A stretch of 6,530 nt of DNA from assembly GCA_964577205.1 (NCBI GenBank), contig CAZNYG010000093.1, positions 1-6,530 on the forward strand, given 5' to 3'. The stretch comes from CAZNYG01 sp964577205 (GTDB lineage Bacteria > Elusimicrobiota > Endomicrobiia > Endomicrobiales > CAIRNS01). A program made the position numbers and the translations under genes. Numbering within the stretch: position 1 is the first letter of the stretch; every line of letters begins with the position of its first letter. The notes below the pieces were generated by a model. The model was not told where the DNA came from and did no database searches. It saw only the letters and a program-made list of their open reading frames with translations. Of this stretch, positions 1 through 6,530 are shown one piece after another.

Positions 1-1690
1 ACGCTTCGGTGTTGCGCGTGTAATAATCAAATGTCGTCGAAATATCCTCGCCGCCCGTGTAATCGTTTTTCAATGCCAGGGTATTGGAGTCTGCCTTGTA
101 CTTAAGATCGTCCTTATTCTCCTGTACCCATCTTTGAAGACTTTCCGCCGAATCGTCGTACAAGTTCCCGGTTTGCGCGAGTTTGCACACAAAACTCGAA
201 TTCAACAGACCGTTCCTCACTGACTCGTTCCAAAGCGAATCCCATTGTTTCTGCTGCTGCGCCGATAAATGCCCGTATGTCTGGTGCCCCGTTTCATGAG
301 CGATCATTGATTGGATCCCGTAATACTGAGCTTCGGTGTCTTTGTTTTGGGTAAAGAAGATGTAGCCGGAGTATTCGCCTCCCAGGCAAAAACCGCCGCC
401 ACCGACATGATTGGGGCTGTAATCGGTGCCGCTGACAAAAGTCATCCCTTTGCTAACAACAGCGGGCAGCATTGCCGTGGTATTCCCGATCGCCTGTATT
501 TGAGCTTGGCTGAAATTCTTATCCGCCTTATACCACCAGATTTTTTCCAAACTTTCTATGTCCTTGAACCCGGCCGCGTTGCTGGCTTCCACGATTGTCG
601 CGTTCTGAATATTCCCGCTGTTCCAATTGACCGTTATCTGGTTGCCGTCATCGGATTTTACCTTGATCGTGCTGAAATAATTGAGATCGTTCGGGGCTTC
701 TATCCCCGTCAATACCACATGCCCGTTTCTCGTGCTTCCCATAAAGTATGTGCCTACGCCGGGGATACCCTCGCCCAGAGGGATCGCCTTCAGAGCGGCG
801 ACATCCGCGGCCTTGACGTTGAGCCATATCTCCCCGGAGTTCTTAGACAGTCCCATCGCCGCAACCGCGAGGCTGACCTCTTTGCCATCACTGGAGAGCA
901 GCGTATTGATCGCCTCTTTGTCGTCACTGTCGTCCTTGCAATTGATATAGACCGTCACGCTGCCCGATCTTTCCTGTTCTTCAACAGCCGCAAGGTATTT
1001 TTTGAAATACCCTTGGATCGCGGCATTTGGTTGTTTGCTTATTCTATCTTTGATAGCGTCCTTGAGACCGGCCAGCGCCGTTCCCTTAAAAGTTATTTTC
1101 GGGATCCCCTGCTCGCTGGAAACGATACCCTCAACTTCCCCGGTTATCGCCAGCTGAACGCCCGGTTCGGGAGTCCCCTGAGCTGCCGATGGAGGTGTCG
1201 TCACCGGAGGCTCTGTGACCGGAACCGTCGTTGTCGGTGTCGTTGTCGCGGGAGTTGTAGTTGCCGTACTTTTTCTCATTTCAAGCAGCAGAGCCAGCTC
1301 TCTGTTGTAAGAAACTGTGCTTTCCTTCAGCAGTTTCTGCATCGTGCTCAGTTCTGTCTGAAGGGCCTTCTTTTTGGCGGCATTTGTCTCTTTTGACACC
1401 TGGGTGCGTTTGACGGGTATCTGGCCGGAGAGGGTGTTCACTTTGACGCGCAGGTCATTGACTATCTTCGTCTGCTGGGCGGTAGTGCGGGCCGATGAAG
1501 CGGGAGCCGCCGCGGGTACAGCGACGACCATGCTGTTGACAGCCTTTGCCTGTCCCTGCTGGTATTCGGACTGGACATCCACTCCACTCTTTTCCAGGAC
1601 TCCCACATAGCTTTCAGCCCACGCGGAAGGGAACAGAAGTGCCACTATCACAGCTCCGGCCACCGTTCGTCGCAGAGGGATGTAACTCAT
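1..1690 (-). CDS. Secreted protein with HExxH zinc-metallopeptidase motif (C-terminus cut by window edge)
   Basis: The frame is open from an ATG at 1688-1690 to the window edge, giving at least 563 residues with no stop. I translated it codon by codon. The start is supported by AAGGAG five bases upstream and by a typical signal peptide (MSYIPLRR, hydrophobic AGAVIVALLFPSAWA, probable cut after A25). Next come a Gln/Lys/Glu-rich, probably coiled-coil stretch (about 50-140), a Thr/Pro-rich linker (about 142-176), and a mixed alpha/beta region I do not recognise (about 178-450). The C-terminal part carries SMIAHETGHQTYGH, with H465, E466 and H469 forming HExxH, the zinc-binding and catalytic motif of many metallopeptidases. 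The third zinc ligand is uncertain: E548 in GGEDISTTFDYY resembles the downstream Glu of gluzincin-type enzymes, while H474 and E516 are alternatives. Cysteines lie at 251, 435 and 502. The substrate is unknown. The motif is seen, and the peptidase role is inferred from it. The lipocalin gene lies upstream. Confidence 0.85.
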   Translation of the reverse strand, partial: MSYIPLRRTVAGAVIVALLFPSAWAESYVGVLEKSGVDVQSEYQQGQAKAVNSMVVAVPAAAPASSARTTAQQTKIVNDLRVKVNTLSGQIPVKRTQVSKETNAAKKKALQTELSTMQKLLKESTVSYNRELALLLEMRKSTATTTPATTTPTTTVPVTEPPVTTPPSAAQGTPEPGVQLAITGEVEGIVSSEQGIPKITFKGTALAGLKDAIKDRISKQPNAAIQGYFKKYLAAVEEQERSGSVTVYINCKDDSDDKEAINTLLSSDGKEVSLAVAAMGLSKNSGEIWLNVKAADVAALKAIPLGEGIPGVGTYFMGSTRNGHVVLTGIEAPNDLNYFSTIKVKSDDGNQITVNWNSGNIQNATIVEASNAAGFKDIESLEKIWWYKADKNFSQAQIQAIGNTTAMLPAVVSKGMTFVSGTDYSPNHVGGGGFCLGGEYSGYIFFTQNKDTEAQYYGIQSMIAHETGHQTYGHLSAQQQKQWDSLWNESVRNGLLNSSFVCKLAQTGNLYDDSAESLQRWVQENKDDLKYKADSNTLALKNDYTGGEDISTTFDYYTRNTEA

Positions 1691-1695
1691 AGTCG

Positions 1696-1701
1696 CTCCT
1701 T
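1696..1701 (-). promoter_or_regulatory. Ribosome binding site of the HExxH-protein gene
   Basis: The minus strand reads AAGGAG followed by five bases (CGACT) and ATG. This near-perfect Shine-Dalgarno match at good spacing fixes the start codon at 1690. It also argues against the small frame that overlaps it from 1875. Confidence 0.8.
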
Positions 1702-1782
1702 GTTCCACTGGAATTGATATTTGCGGTCAGTCAGGCACGGGCTCGAGCTTTCTTCCAGCGTCCGCGAGGCCTGTCCCTCATA

Positions 1783-1811
1783 AGTATGCGTTATTTTTAT
1801 GTTCTTTTCAT
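1783..1811 (-). promoter_or_regulatory. Weak candidate sigma70-type promoter
   Basis: Within the AT-rich patch the minus strand has ATGAAA (1806-1811), a 17-base spacer, and CATACT (1783-1788). Each hexamer matches four of six positions of the TTGACA and TATAAT consensus. It is correctly placed to drive the HExxH-protein gene, with a leader of roughly 85 bases. In AT-rich DNA such matches arise easily by chance, so this is only a suggestion. Confidence 0.22.
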
Positions 1812-1837
1812 GTATTTTTAGTGAAATAAATGAGAAT

Positions 1838-2362
1838 TCAACTCTGGGGGTTTTTCTCCAGGAGCGAGATGTCAAAGCCTTTTTCCGCTATCTTTTGAAG
1901 CAGTTCCCCATACACCGTTTCGTCCATCCGCGGCTGGCGCGCAAGGATCCAGAGGTACTTCCGGGACGGGTCGCCCACAACCGCATACTCATACTCTTTA
2001 CCCAGCTCCAGTATCCAGTAATTTCCCGTGAACGGCCAGAAGAAACGCACTTTCAATTTGGCGTTGGTTTCCTTATCCACTACCCAGGCAGTGGCTTTGG
2101 CGAGTTTTTTCTCACCGTTGAAATCGTTCTTGTAGCCGCTGTTCACCACACGCACTTTGCCGTCCGGCAGCAGCGAATATTCAGCGGTGACGCCCACCAG
2201 GCCTTTTTCGAAACGCTGAGGAAACTTCGCTATCTCGTACCACGTACCCGTGTAACGCTCGATATCTACATGATCCACCGTTCTCAGTTCGGGCATTCTG
2301 CTGCCCCCGTATAATGGCGCGGCGCACAACAGCGCGGCGGCACACAGCAATTTCAGTTTCAT
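1838..2362 (-). CDS. blc: Blc-type bacterial lipocalin, exported
   Basis: This encodes 174 residues, close to the 177 of E. coli Blc. Lipocalins are eight-stranded beta-barrels that bind lipids or other hydrophobic ligands, and bacterial Blc proteins work at the cell envelope, with a proposed role in lipid transport or repair. The first family signature, GTWYEIAKFP, is at residues 39-48 with the invariant Gly and Trp. The middle barrel carries FFWPFTGNYWIL (107-118), and the later signature YAVVGDPSRKYLWILAR (126-142) is very close to Blc. The N-terminus (MKLKLLCAAALLCAAPLYG) is a signal peptide. Cys7 and Cys13 lack a normal lipobox (A-L-L-C at best), so the protein may be periplasmic rather than an outer-membrane lipoprotein as Blc is. 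GGGAGG six bases before the ATG supports the start. The stop of the large upstream gene is 36 bases away, which suggests one transcript. The symbol is by family resemblance. Confidence 0.95.
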   Translation of the reverse strand: MKLKLLCAAALLCAAPLYGGSRMPELRTVDHVDIERYTGTWYEIAKFPQRFEKGLVGVTAEYSLLPDGKVRVVNSGYKNDFNGEKKLAKATAWVVDKETNAKLKVRFFWPFTGNYWILELGKEYEYAVVGDPSRKYLWILARQPRMDETVYGELLQKIAEKGFDISLLEKNPQS

Positions 2363-2368
2363 AGCCTG

Positions 2369-2374
2369 CCTCCC
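2369..2374 (-). promoter_or_regulatory. Ribosome binding site of the lipocalin gene
   Basis: The minus strand reads GGGAGG, six bases (CAGGCT), then ATG. It lies inside the 36-base gap after the stop of the large gene. The lipocalin therefore has its own initiation signal even if it is translated from a shared transcript. Confidence 0.75.
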
Positions 2375-2398
2375 GTTCAGGAATTCCGCGGCCGGGCG

Positions 2399-5300
2399 TT
2401 ATTCGACATACCAGAATTTCCCTGCGGACGTCCTGTAAACTTTTGCTTTGCCTCTGGAATCCACGACGACCTGCTCTTCGACTCCGGACTTTTCTTCGTG
2501 GCGGATATCGCTGCTGAAGATCCTGCCGACGATGGTGACGGTGTAGCTCGCGCGGTAGGAGGCGCCGTCCGCCTTGACTACCCTGAGATCGGAAATGGCA
2601 TACCGTATCTCGTCGAACACCGTGAAACTGTTGTGCAGATAGTTCCTGAGGTCCGACACCGACGTGCCGTCGCCCGCGTTCCACTCGCCGGAAATAAAGC
2701 TCATGACGCGCGATTCATTTTTGGACTCGTAAGCGCGGGCGAAATCGGCGTACATCTGCCGCACCGCCGCCTCGCCGCCTGTTGCCGCAACGGCAGCCGC
2801 TTCACTCTGAGGCTTCACCGCTTCCGCGGCCTTCAATTCTTTGATATGCGTTGCAAGCTCGTCATCTTTTGTTATTTTCAGGCTTGCTTCATAGTCGGCG
2901 ATCGCGGCCGTTACCTGTCTTTTCTTCTCTTTCATCTCACCCTGTTCGCGCAACGTGTCGGCCTTCGCAATTGAAGCCTTGATCGCCGCGATACGCGTTC
3001 CCAGTTCTTTGCGAATATCGGACGAAAGATAATAGGCGGCAAACGCCTCATTGTATTTCCCGAGCGCTTCGCGGAGATCGCCCTCCGCCTCCAGTTTTTC
3101 CCCCTGAACTTTAAAGCGGTCGCCTTCCTTCTGCATAACGGCAAGCTTTTTCTTCAGTTCATCGATGTGTTCTTTCAGCTCCTTGTCCGCCAGCAGTTTT
3201 ACGCTCTGTTCATAATCAGTAATCGCCTCGGGCAGCTGGCCTTTCTTCTCTTTGGCCTCGCCGCTATTCTTAAAAGATGCCGCGCCGGTAATTATACTCC
3301 GCAATTCCTGAATATGTACAACGAAATTCTGACGGAACTGATAGGTTGGATGGTACACCTTCAGCGCTTCTTCGAACTTCGCTACCGCCTCTTTCAGCAA
3401 CCCTTTTTTCTCCAGTTTTTCGCCTTCGGCGCGCAGAGCATCGGCTTCTTCGTTGGCGGCCATGACCTGGAGATTGAAAACGGCGCCCTCAAGCATCGTC
3501 TTGTCGGGGAAGTTGTGCAGCTTCATCGCTTCCTGGTACCGCGCTATGGCGTCACGGTACTTTTTCTTCTGCGCGAGCTGATCCGCTTCCTTTCTAAGTT
3601 CTCCCGCCTTTTCAATATTCTTCAACGCCTGCTCAAGGCCTTCGCGGATCTTGTTCACGTTCTCAAGCTTTTTGCGCACCGCAGGATGGTCGCGCATGGC
3701 GATACTCTCTTCGTATTTTCCGGCGGCCGCGGTCAGCAGCTCGATACTGCGCTGAGCTGTTCCGCCCGTCATCGTGTTGGTGCGGTAGCGTTCGTAAAAA
3801 CCGTCGCCCTGCGTGACGATCGTCTCTGCCTGATAGTTTATGTCGTCGGCGGCGCTGAGCGGTTTCTTCGTCCCGGCGCCGGGCTTGACGACCGGCTCCG
3901 GCACGGCGGCCTTTCCGGGGATCACGGGCGCCGCGGGCGGGGCGGTTTGCGCGGCAGTTTCGCCTTTCCCTGTTTTATCGTCTTTTTTTCCTTCCGGTTT
4001 TGAAGGCTCTTTTTCCGGGGCCTCTTTTTCAGCGGCTTTTTTCTCCGCGGCATCCAGCGCGGCTTTCATTTCCACCACCGGGGGATATTTCGCGTTGATA
4101 TAGGAAGCGAACCCGTGTTCCGCCAGCGCTTCTTTGACGCGCGCGTTCGCGAGATGCTCTTTTGATTTACCAAGGTAACCGCGTATCTTGTCCCGGTCGG
4201 AACTCACTATTGATGAAAACTGCTTTATCTCTCCATTCTGAGGATCGTTCTTTGCCGCTTCTCCCAGAAGCGCAAGGGCCTCGTCCATCATGCCCTGCGG
4301 CACCATTGCCTTCGCTTTCGCGAGGTCTTCCGCCGCCTTTTTTTTCTTCTCAGAATCTTTTACGTCGTCCTGCGATACCGTGACCATGAAACTCGCGCTT
4401 CCTTTTCCGAGGGCAAGGCCGTCGGCATCGGTCACTTCCACGGATGCCGCGCACTCGCCTTTCTGGCTCCGGTTCACGGTGATCTCGCTGCCGCTTTGGC
4501 CGCCCGTGAAATGGCTGTCCGCGTTGAGCGTCCATTTAAAGCGAGGCGTTTTTTGAGGCGCGGGGTCCAGCGACGCCTTTACGCGCACGTTCTGGAACGT
4601 GGCAATTGCGCTCTTTTCCTCTACCAGTCCCTGGCCGGGCTTCCACACTCTGGGCGCGGGGCCCAGGGGGCCGAGGACGTCGACTTTCACCTTATACGGC
4701 TTCGCGGTAATCGCCGCTTTTGCTTCACCCAGCTCATCTCCGTGGTGTTTCACACGGGCTCGACAGGTAATGGATACCTGTTTGTCGTCCTTCGCCTGGA
4801 ACACGATGCCGCGCGAGTCCTTCGATTCGCTGATCAGGCGCGCGTTGGACGAAAGCTCCCACCGGAGATCCGCTTCCGCGAGGTTCGCCTTCGAAGAGAC
4901 CGCCGCTTTCACGTCCTGCCCCACCAGCGGGGACTTCGGATCGACTGCGAGCTGCAGCTCGGGTTTCACTATCTCAAGCTCTATCTGCTCAGACGCGCCC
5001 AGCGTCGCCAGCGTCCCGTCTTTTTTCTCGAGCGCCTCAACCCACACTTTCACCTTTCCAGTGCGTGTGAACCGCGCTTTAGCCTTACCTTCCGTCCCTT
5101 CATACGGGGTGAACGCGACCTCGGGATGCGGCTGCCAGTGGTACACTATTTCTTTGGCGGCTTTGCCCGCGACTGTCACCGCTGCCGTGAACGATGCCTC
5201 CGTCCCGACGGCAATGGAGTTCCCCGGGGGGCTGGCCTTTGTGATCTTCACGGACACGTCTTCAACCGTAAATTCGACGGACGCGCTGCCCAGGCCGTAC

Positions 5301-6021
5301 CTCGCGCCCTTGACGGCGACGGTGAGCGTCTGTTTGCCCGGCTGGGACGCGAGGAACGTGACGCTGTCCCCTTTGCCCGAGAAGTTCCCGCTCCACGTAT
5401 ACGTGAAAGGCTGGTCCGCGGCCTGAGCATTTTCAACCGCGGCGGTAACTTCCGCCGTTTCCCCTTTGCGCAGGGTTTTACGGGAAGCGGTGAGCTTGAC
5501 CTTCGGCTCGGTCTTCGGTTTCTCTTCCGGGCCTTTCGTCATTGCCGCGTCCGGAGTGATCTTTATGCCCGCGATGATACCCTGAGCCTCGGAGAGCGCC
5601 TGTTCGGTCTGCTGTACCACGAACGGCATATCATCCCACCAGGGCGTTCCCGTGCCAAGCGTCAATCCTCCCCCGCCCATGTAGTAATCGATGCTCAGCG
5701 TAAACGCCCCGTTAAACAGCAGCCCTTTCCCTGAAGCGCTCGCCCGGACGGTGCCGACATCCACGTATCCCCACGGGTTGCCTCCATAACGGGATTTAAG
5801 CGGTACTTCGGCGATACTGCCCTTGTAATTGCCGATCGTTATCTCGCGCACCTGAGCGCCGTTTTTCGCGGCCCAGTCGGCAACGCTTTTACGGGCGTCC
5901 TCTTCCTTATAAAATACGCTGGCGGGACGATCCATAACGGCCTTCACCCAGGCGTTCACCGAGGCGCTCTGGACTTCTTTGCCATTGTCCTGGCGCATGC
6001 GCAGAGCGGGCTTCCTTTTGA
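2399..6021 (-). CDS. Giant multidomain protein: Ig-like domains, helical repeats, NTF2-like C-terminus (5' part, broken by assembly gap)
   Basis: The frame is open from the N gap to a TAA at 2399-2401. An ATG at 5998 gives 1199 residues (numbering used here), but the frame continues upstream of it as KRKPALR into the gap and no signal peptide follows it, so 5998 is probably internal. Domains in order: an alpha/beta segment (1-150) with a Gly-rich patch at 108-117; about four Ig/PKD-like beta domains (163-545) with repeated motifs such as YTWSG, YHWQP, LRWEL and FKWTL; a helical TPR-like segment (550-650); a Lys/Glu/Pro linker (650-715); a divergent helical repeat (731-790); five tandem 53-54-residue repeats (798-1059); and a C-terminal domain (1075-1199) resembling SnoaL/NTF2-like folds. 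I know of no named protein with this order. It has no visible catalytic motif or membrane segment, so a scaffold or binding role at the envelope is inference. The lipocalin gene follows at 36 bases. Confidence 0.9.
2402..2776 (-). other. SnoaL/NTF2-like C-terminal domain of the giant protein
   Basis: Residues 1075-1199 begin with a helix, EAAVRQMYADFARAYESK. A short turn with FISGEWNAGDG follows, then a second helix with LRNYLHNSF, then several beta strands (IRYAISDLRVV, YRASYTVTIVGRI, VEEQVVVD) ending in KFWYVE. Helices first and then a curved sheet ending in a W-x-V/I-type strand is the usual layout of NTF2-like domains, which often sit at protein ends as binding or dimerisation modules. 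The call rests on the pattern and is not proven. Confidence 0.6.
2822..3607 (-). repeat. Five tandem 53-54-residue helical repeats inside the giant protein
   Basis: Repeats start at residues 798, 852, 906, 959 and 1013, so the spacings are 54, 54, 53 and 54. Each has a helix of the form ADxLRxEGExLEKKG, a turn, a second helix of the form EAIxxYEEALK, a variable loop, and a third Lys/Leu-rich helix such as HIDELKKKL or HIKELKAAE. The first two helices resemble a TPR hairpin, and the third makes the period longer than the 34 residues of a standard TPR. A divergent copy with a longer first helix lies at 731-790 (about 3629-3808). The copies are diverged at DNA level and are not recent duplications. 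Confidence 0.75.
3854..4051 (-). other. Low-complexity Lys/Glu/Ala/Pro linker in the giant protein
   Basis: Residues 650-715 are almost entirely charged, then Ala/Pro-rich, for example AEKKAAEKEAPEKE followed by APPAAPVIPGK. This is a probably disordered hinge between the beta-rich half and the helical-repeat half, typical of extracytoplasmic multidomain proteins. Confidence 0.65.
4364..5512 (-). other. Array of about four Ig/PKD-like beta domains in the giant protein
   Basis: Four stretches of roughly 80-100 residues (about 163-247, 248-345, 346-437 and 438-545) each hold alternating beta strands. Each has a central Trp preceded by an alternating hydrophobic strand (YTWSG at 200, YHWQP at 286, LRWEL at 378, FKWTL at 487) and a late strand with a Val-rich pattern such as KQTLTVAVKG or KVKVWVEA. 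This is the usual look of PKD or Ig-like domains in bacterial surface proteins. The exact families and boundaries need profile searches. Confidence 0.6.
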
Positions 6022-6031
6022 NNNNNNNNNN
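6022..6031. other. Assembly gap (10 N)
   Basis: A run of exactly ten N. Open minus-strand frames reach it from both sides but in different phases. The number ten is probably a placeholder, so frame across it cannot be trusted. Confidence 0.95.
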
Positions 6032-6530
6032 TCAGGGAAGCCTCCTTCCCAGGAGCCCGGGACCGCGGCGCCTATCTTGACCGGCCGCACGGATACCCTC
6101 TGTATTTCCTGCCCGATTATCCCGCCTTTTTCGCCTGTCACGGAGCACGAGATGTCAACCGTCCCGCCTTCCCGTATATGGTCGTTGCGCAGCTGCATGG
6201 TGACCGCCGGAGAAGCGGTACGGCCCCACTCAGACCCGGAGATGACGGCGTCGTACGGGCTCCAGATAAAAGCTTTTATTTTCCCGCTCATCGGGCCGGG
6301 CACCGTCACGCTGACCGGAACGATGTCCTGCGCGACTGCCGACGATGGAGCCTTAAGAGCCAGTGAGTGCACGGTCATCGTATGGCGCGCGGACGCGATG
6401 ATCGTGGTCGTGGAACCTCCCACGATCTGCGGCACCTCGTAAAGGAAAACGCAGACGCAGGGCTTTTTGGGAATATCAAAACCTATGGAAGGCGTGGATT
6501 TCCAGCCGGGGGTGCGCTCGCCGCTCCAGC
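6032..6530 (-). CDS. Ig-like segment, probably the upstream part of the giant protein (partial at both ends)
   Basis: The minus-strand frame is open from the right window edge to the gap, 165 residues without a stop. It begins WSGERTPGWKSTPS and ends PGSWEGGFP at the gap. The middle holds beta-strand patterns typical of Ig-like domains: MTVHSLALKAPSS, IVPVSVTVPGPMSGKIKAFIW, and VDISCSVTGEKGG followed by QRVSVRPVKI. An ATG at 6435 exists but the frame is open upstream of it and it has no clear signal peptide, so the true start is probably beyond the window. Two Cys occur in CVCVFLY and one in DISCSV. It most likely joins the large frame left of the gap into one protein of more than 1360 residues. 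A separate gene ending inside the gap is the alternative. Confidence 0.75.

Larger units (their letters stand above)
1691..1837 (-). other. Intergenic spacer between lipocalin gene and HExxH-protein gene
   Basis: This 147-base spacer has two halves. The part next to the lipocalin stop (about 1785-1837) is strongly AT-rich with runs of A on the minus strand. The part next to the downstream gene (about 1702-1780) is GC-richer. I found no convincing hairpin followed by a T run, so no terminator is called. An 8-base palindrome, GCTCGAGC, sits at 1741-1748 and is too short to mean much alone. Confidence 0.6.

Noticed and set aside
311..1396. Plus-strand open frame of 361 codons starting with TTG
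   Set aside because: It is in exact codon register opposite the HExxH-protein gene, whose product has a signal peptide, an RBS and a recognisable motif. The plus-strand product is Arg/Cys-rich with no family resemblance and no good RBS.
1838..1865. Possible terminator at the lipocalin stop, suggested by a G run next to a T run on the plus strand
   Set aside because: There is no complementary stem to pair with the G run, and it lies inside the lipocalin coding end, so no hairpin terminator is supported.
1687..1875. Small minus-strand frame of 62 codons overlapping the lipocalin end and the next gene's start
   Set aside because: It overlaps the lipocalin C-terminus in another frame and crosses the spacer and the RBS of the next gene, with no recognisable product.
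2181..2684. Minus-strand frame of 167 codons spanning the end of the giant gene and half the lipocalin
   Set aside because: It is out of frame with both well-supported genes, and its Arg-rich composition is typical of a shifted reading of GC-rich coding DNA.
3167..4003. Plus-strand open frame of 278 codons
   Set aside because: It is the register antisense of the Lys/Glu-rich helical-repeat region. Lys and Glu codons read backwards give the Phe/Leu-rich product, which could be mistaken for a membrane protein.
4496..5734. Plus-strand open frame of 412 codons
   Set aside because: It lies in codon register opposite the Ig-like array of the giant gene. Its Arg/Phe/Leu-rich product is what the reverse complement of GC-rich codons gives.
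5956..6435. Minus-strand frame of 159 codons running through the N gap
   Set aside because: Its first part is real Ig-like sequence, but after the gap it continues in a different phase from the 1199-residue frame. The last 20 or so residues are an artefact.

Overview
The window looks like draft or metagenome-assembled bacterial chromosome. It has fairly GC-rich protein-coding DNA, a 10-base run of N (6022-6031) typical of an assembly gap, and genes on the minus strand only. A Blc-type lipocalin with a signal peptide, and a second protein with a clear Sec-type signal peptide, point to a Gram-negative, double-membrane organism. No marker gene fixes the phylum. Very large multidomain proteins joining Ig-like domains, coiled-coil/TPR-like helices and a small NTF2-like domain are common in delta-proteobacterial, PVC-type and other poorly cultured lineages, but that placement is inference.

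Transcription runs right to left. From 6530 down to 2399 lies what is most likely one very long gene split by the N gap. The part right of the gap (6032-6530) encodes 165 residues of a beta-rich, Ig-like segment that enters from beyond the window. The part left of the gap encodes at least 1199 residues: an alpha/beta N-terminal segment, about four Ig/PKD-like beta domains, a helical segment, a Lys/Glu/Pro-rich linker, five tandem helical repeats of 53-54 residues, and a C-terminal domain resembling the SnoaL/NTF2-like fold.

Only 36 bases after its stop comes a 174-residue Blc-family lipocalin (1838-2362) with its own strong Shine-Dalgarno site, so the two are probably co-transcribed. After a 147-base spacer with an AT-rich patch that could hold a promoter comes a third minus-strand gene (1690 to beyond position 1). 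It encodes a secreted protein with a signal peptide, a coiled-coil region, a Thr/Pro-rich linker, a domain I do not recognise, and a C-terminal segment with an HExxH zinc-protease motif (H465-E466-T-G-H469).

All three products appear to be, or could be, envelope or secreted proteins: a scaffold-like repeat protein, a lipid-binding lipocalin and a putative zinc peptidase. A shared envelope role is possible but unproven. I saw no RNA gene, CRISPR array, mobile element, attachment site or origin. The many plus-strand open frames are antisense shadows of these genes.
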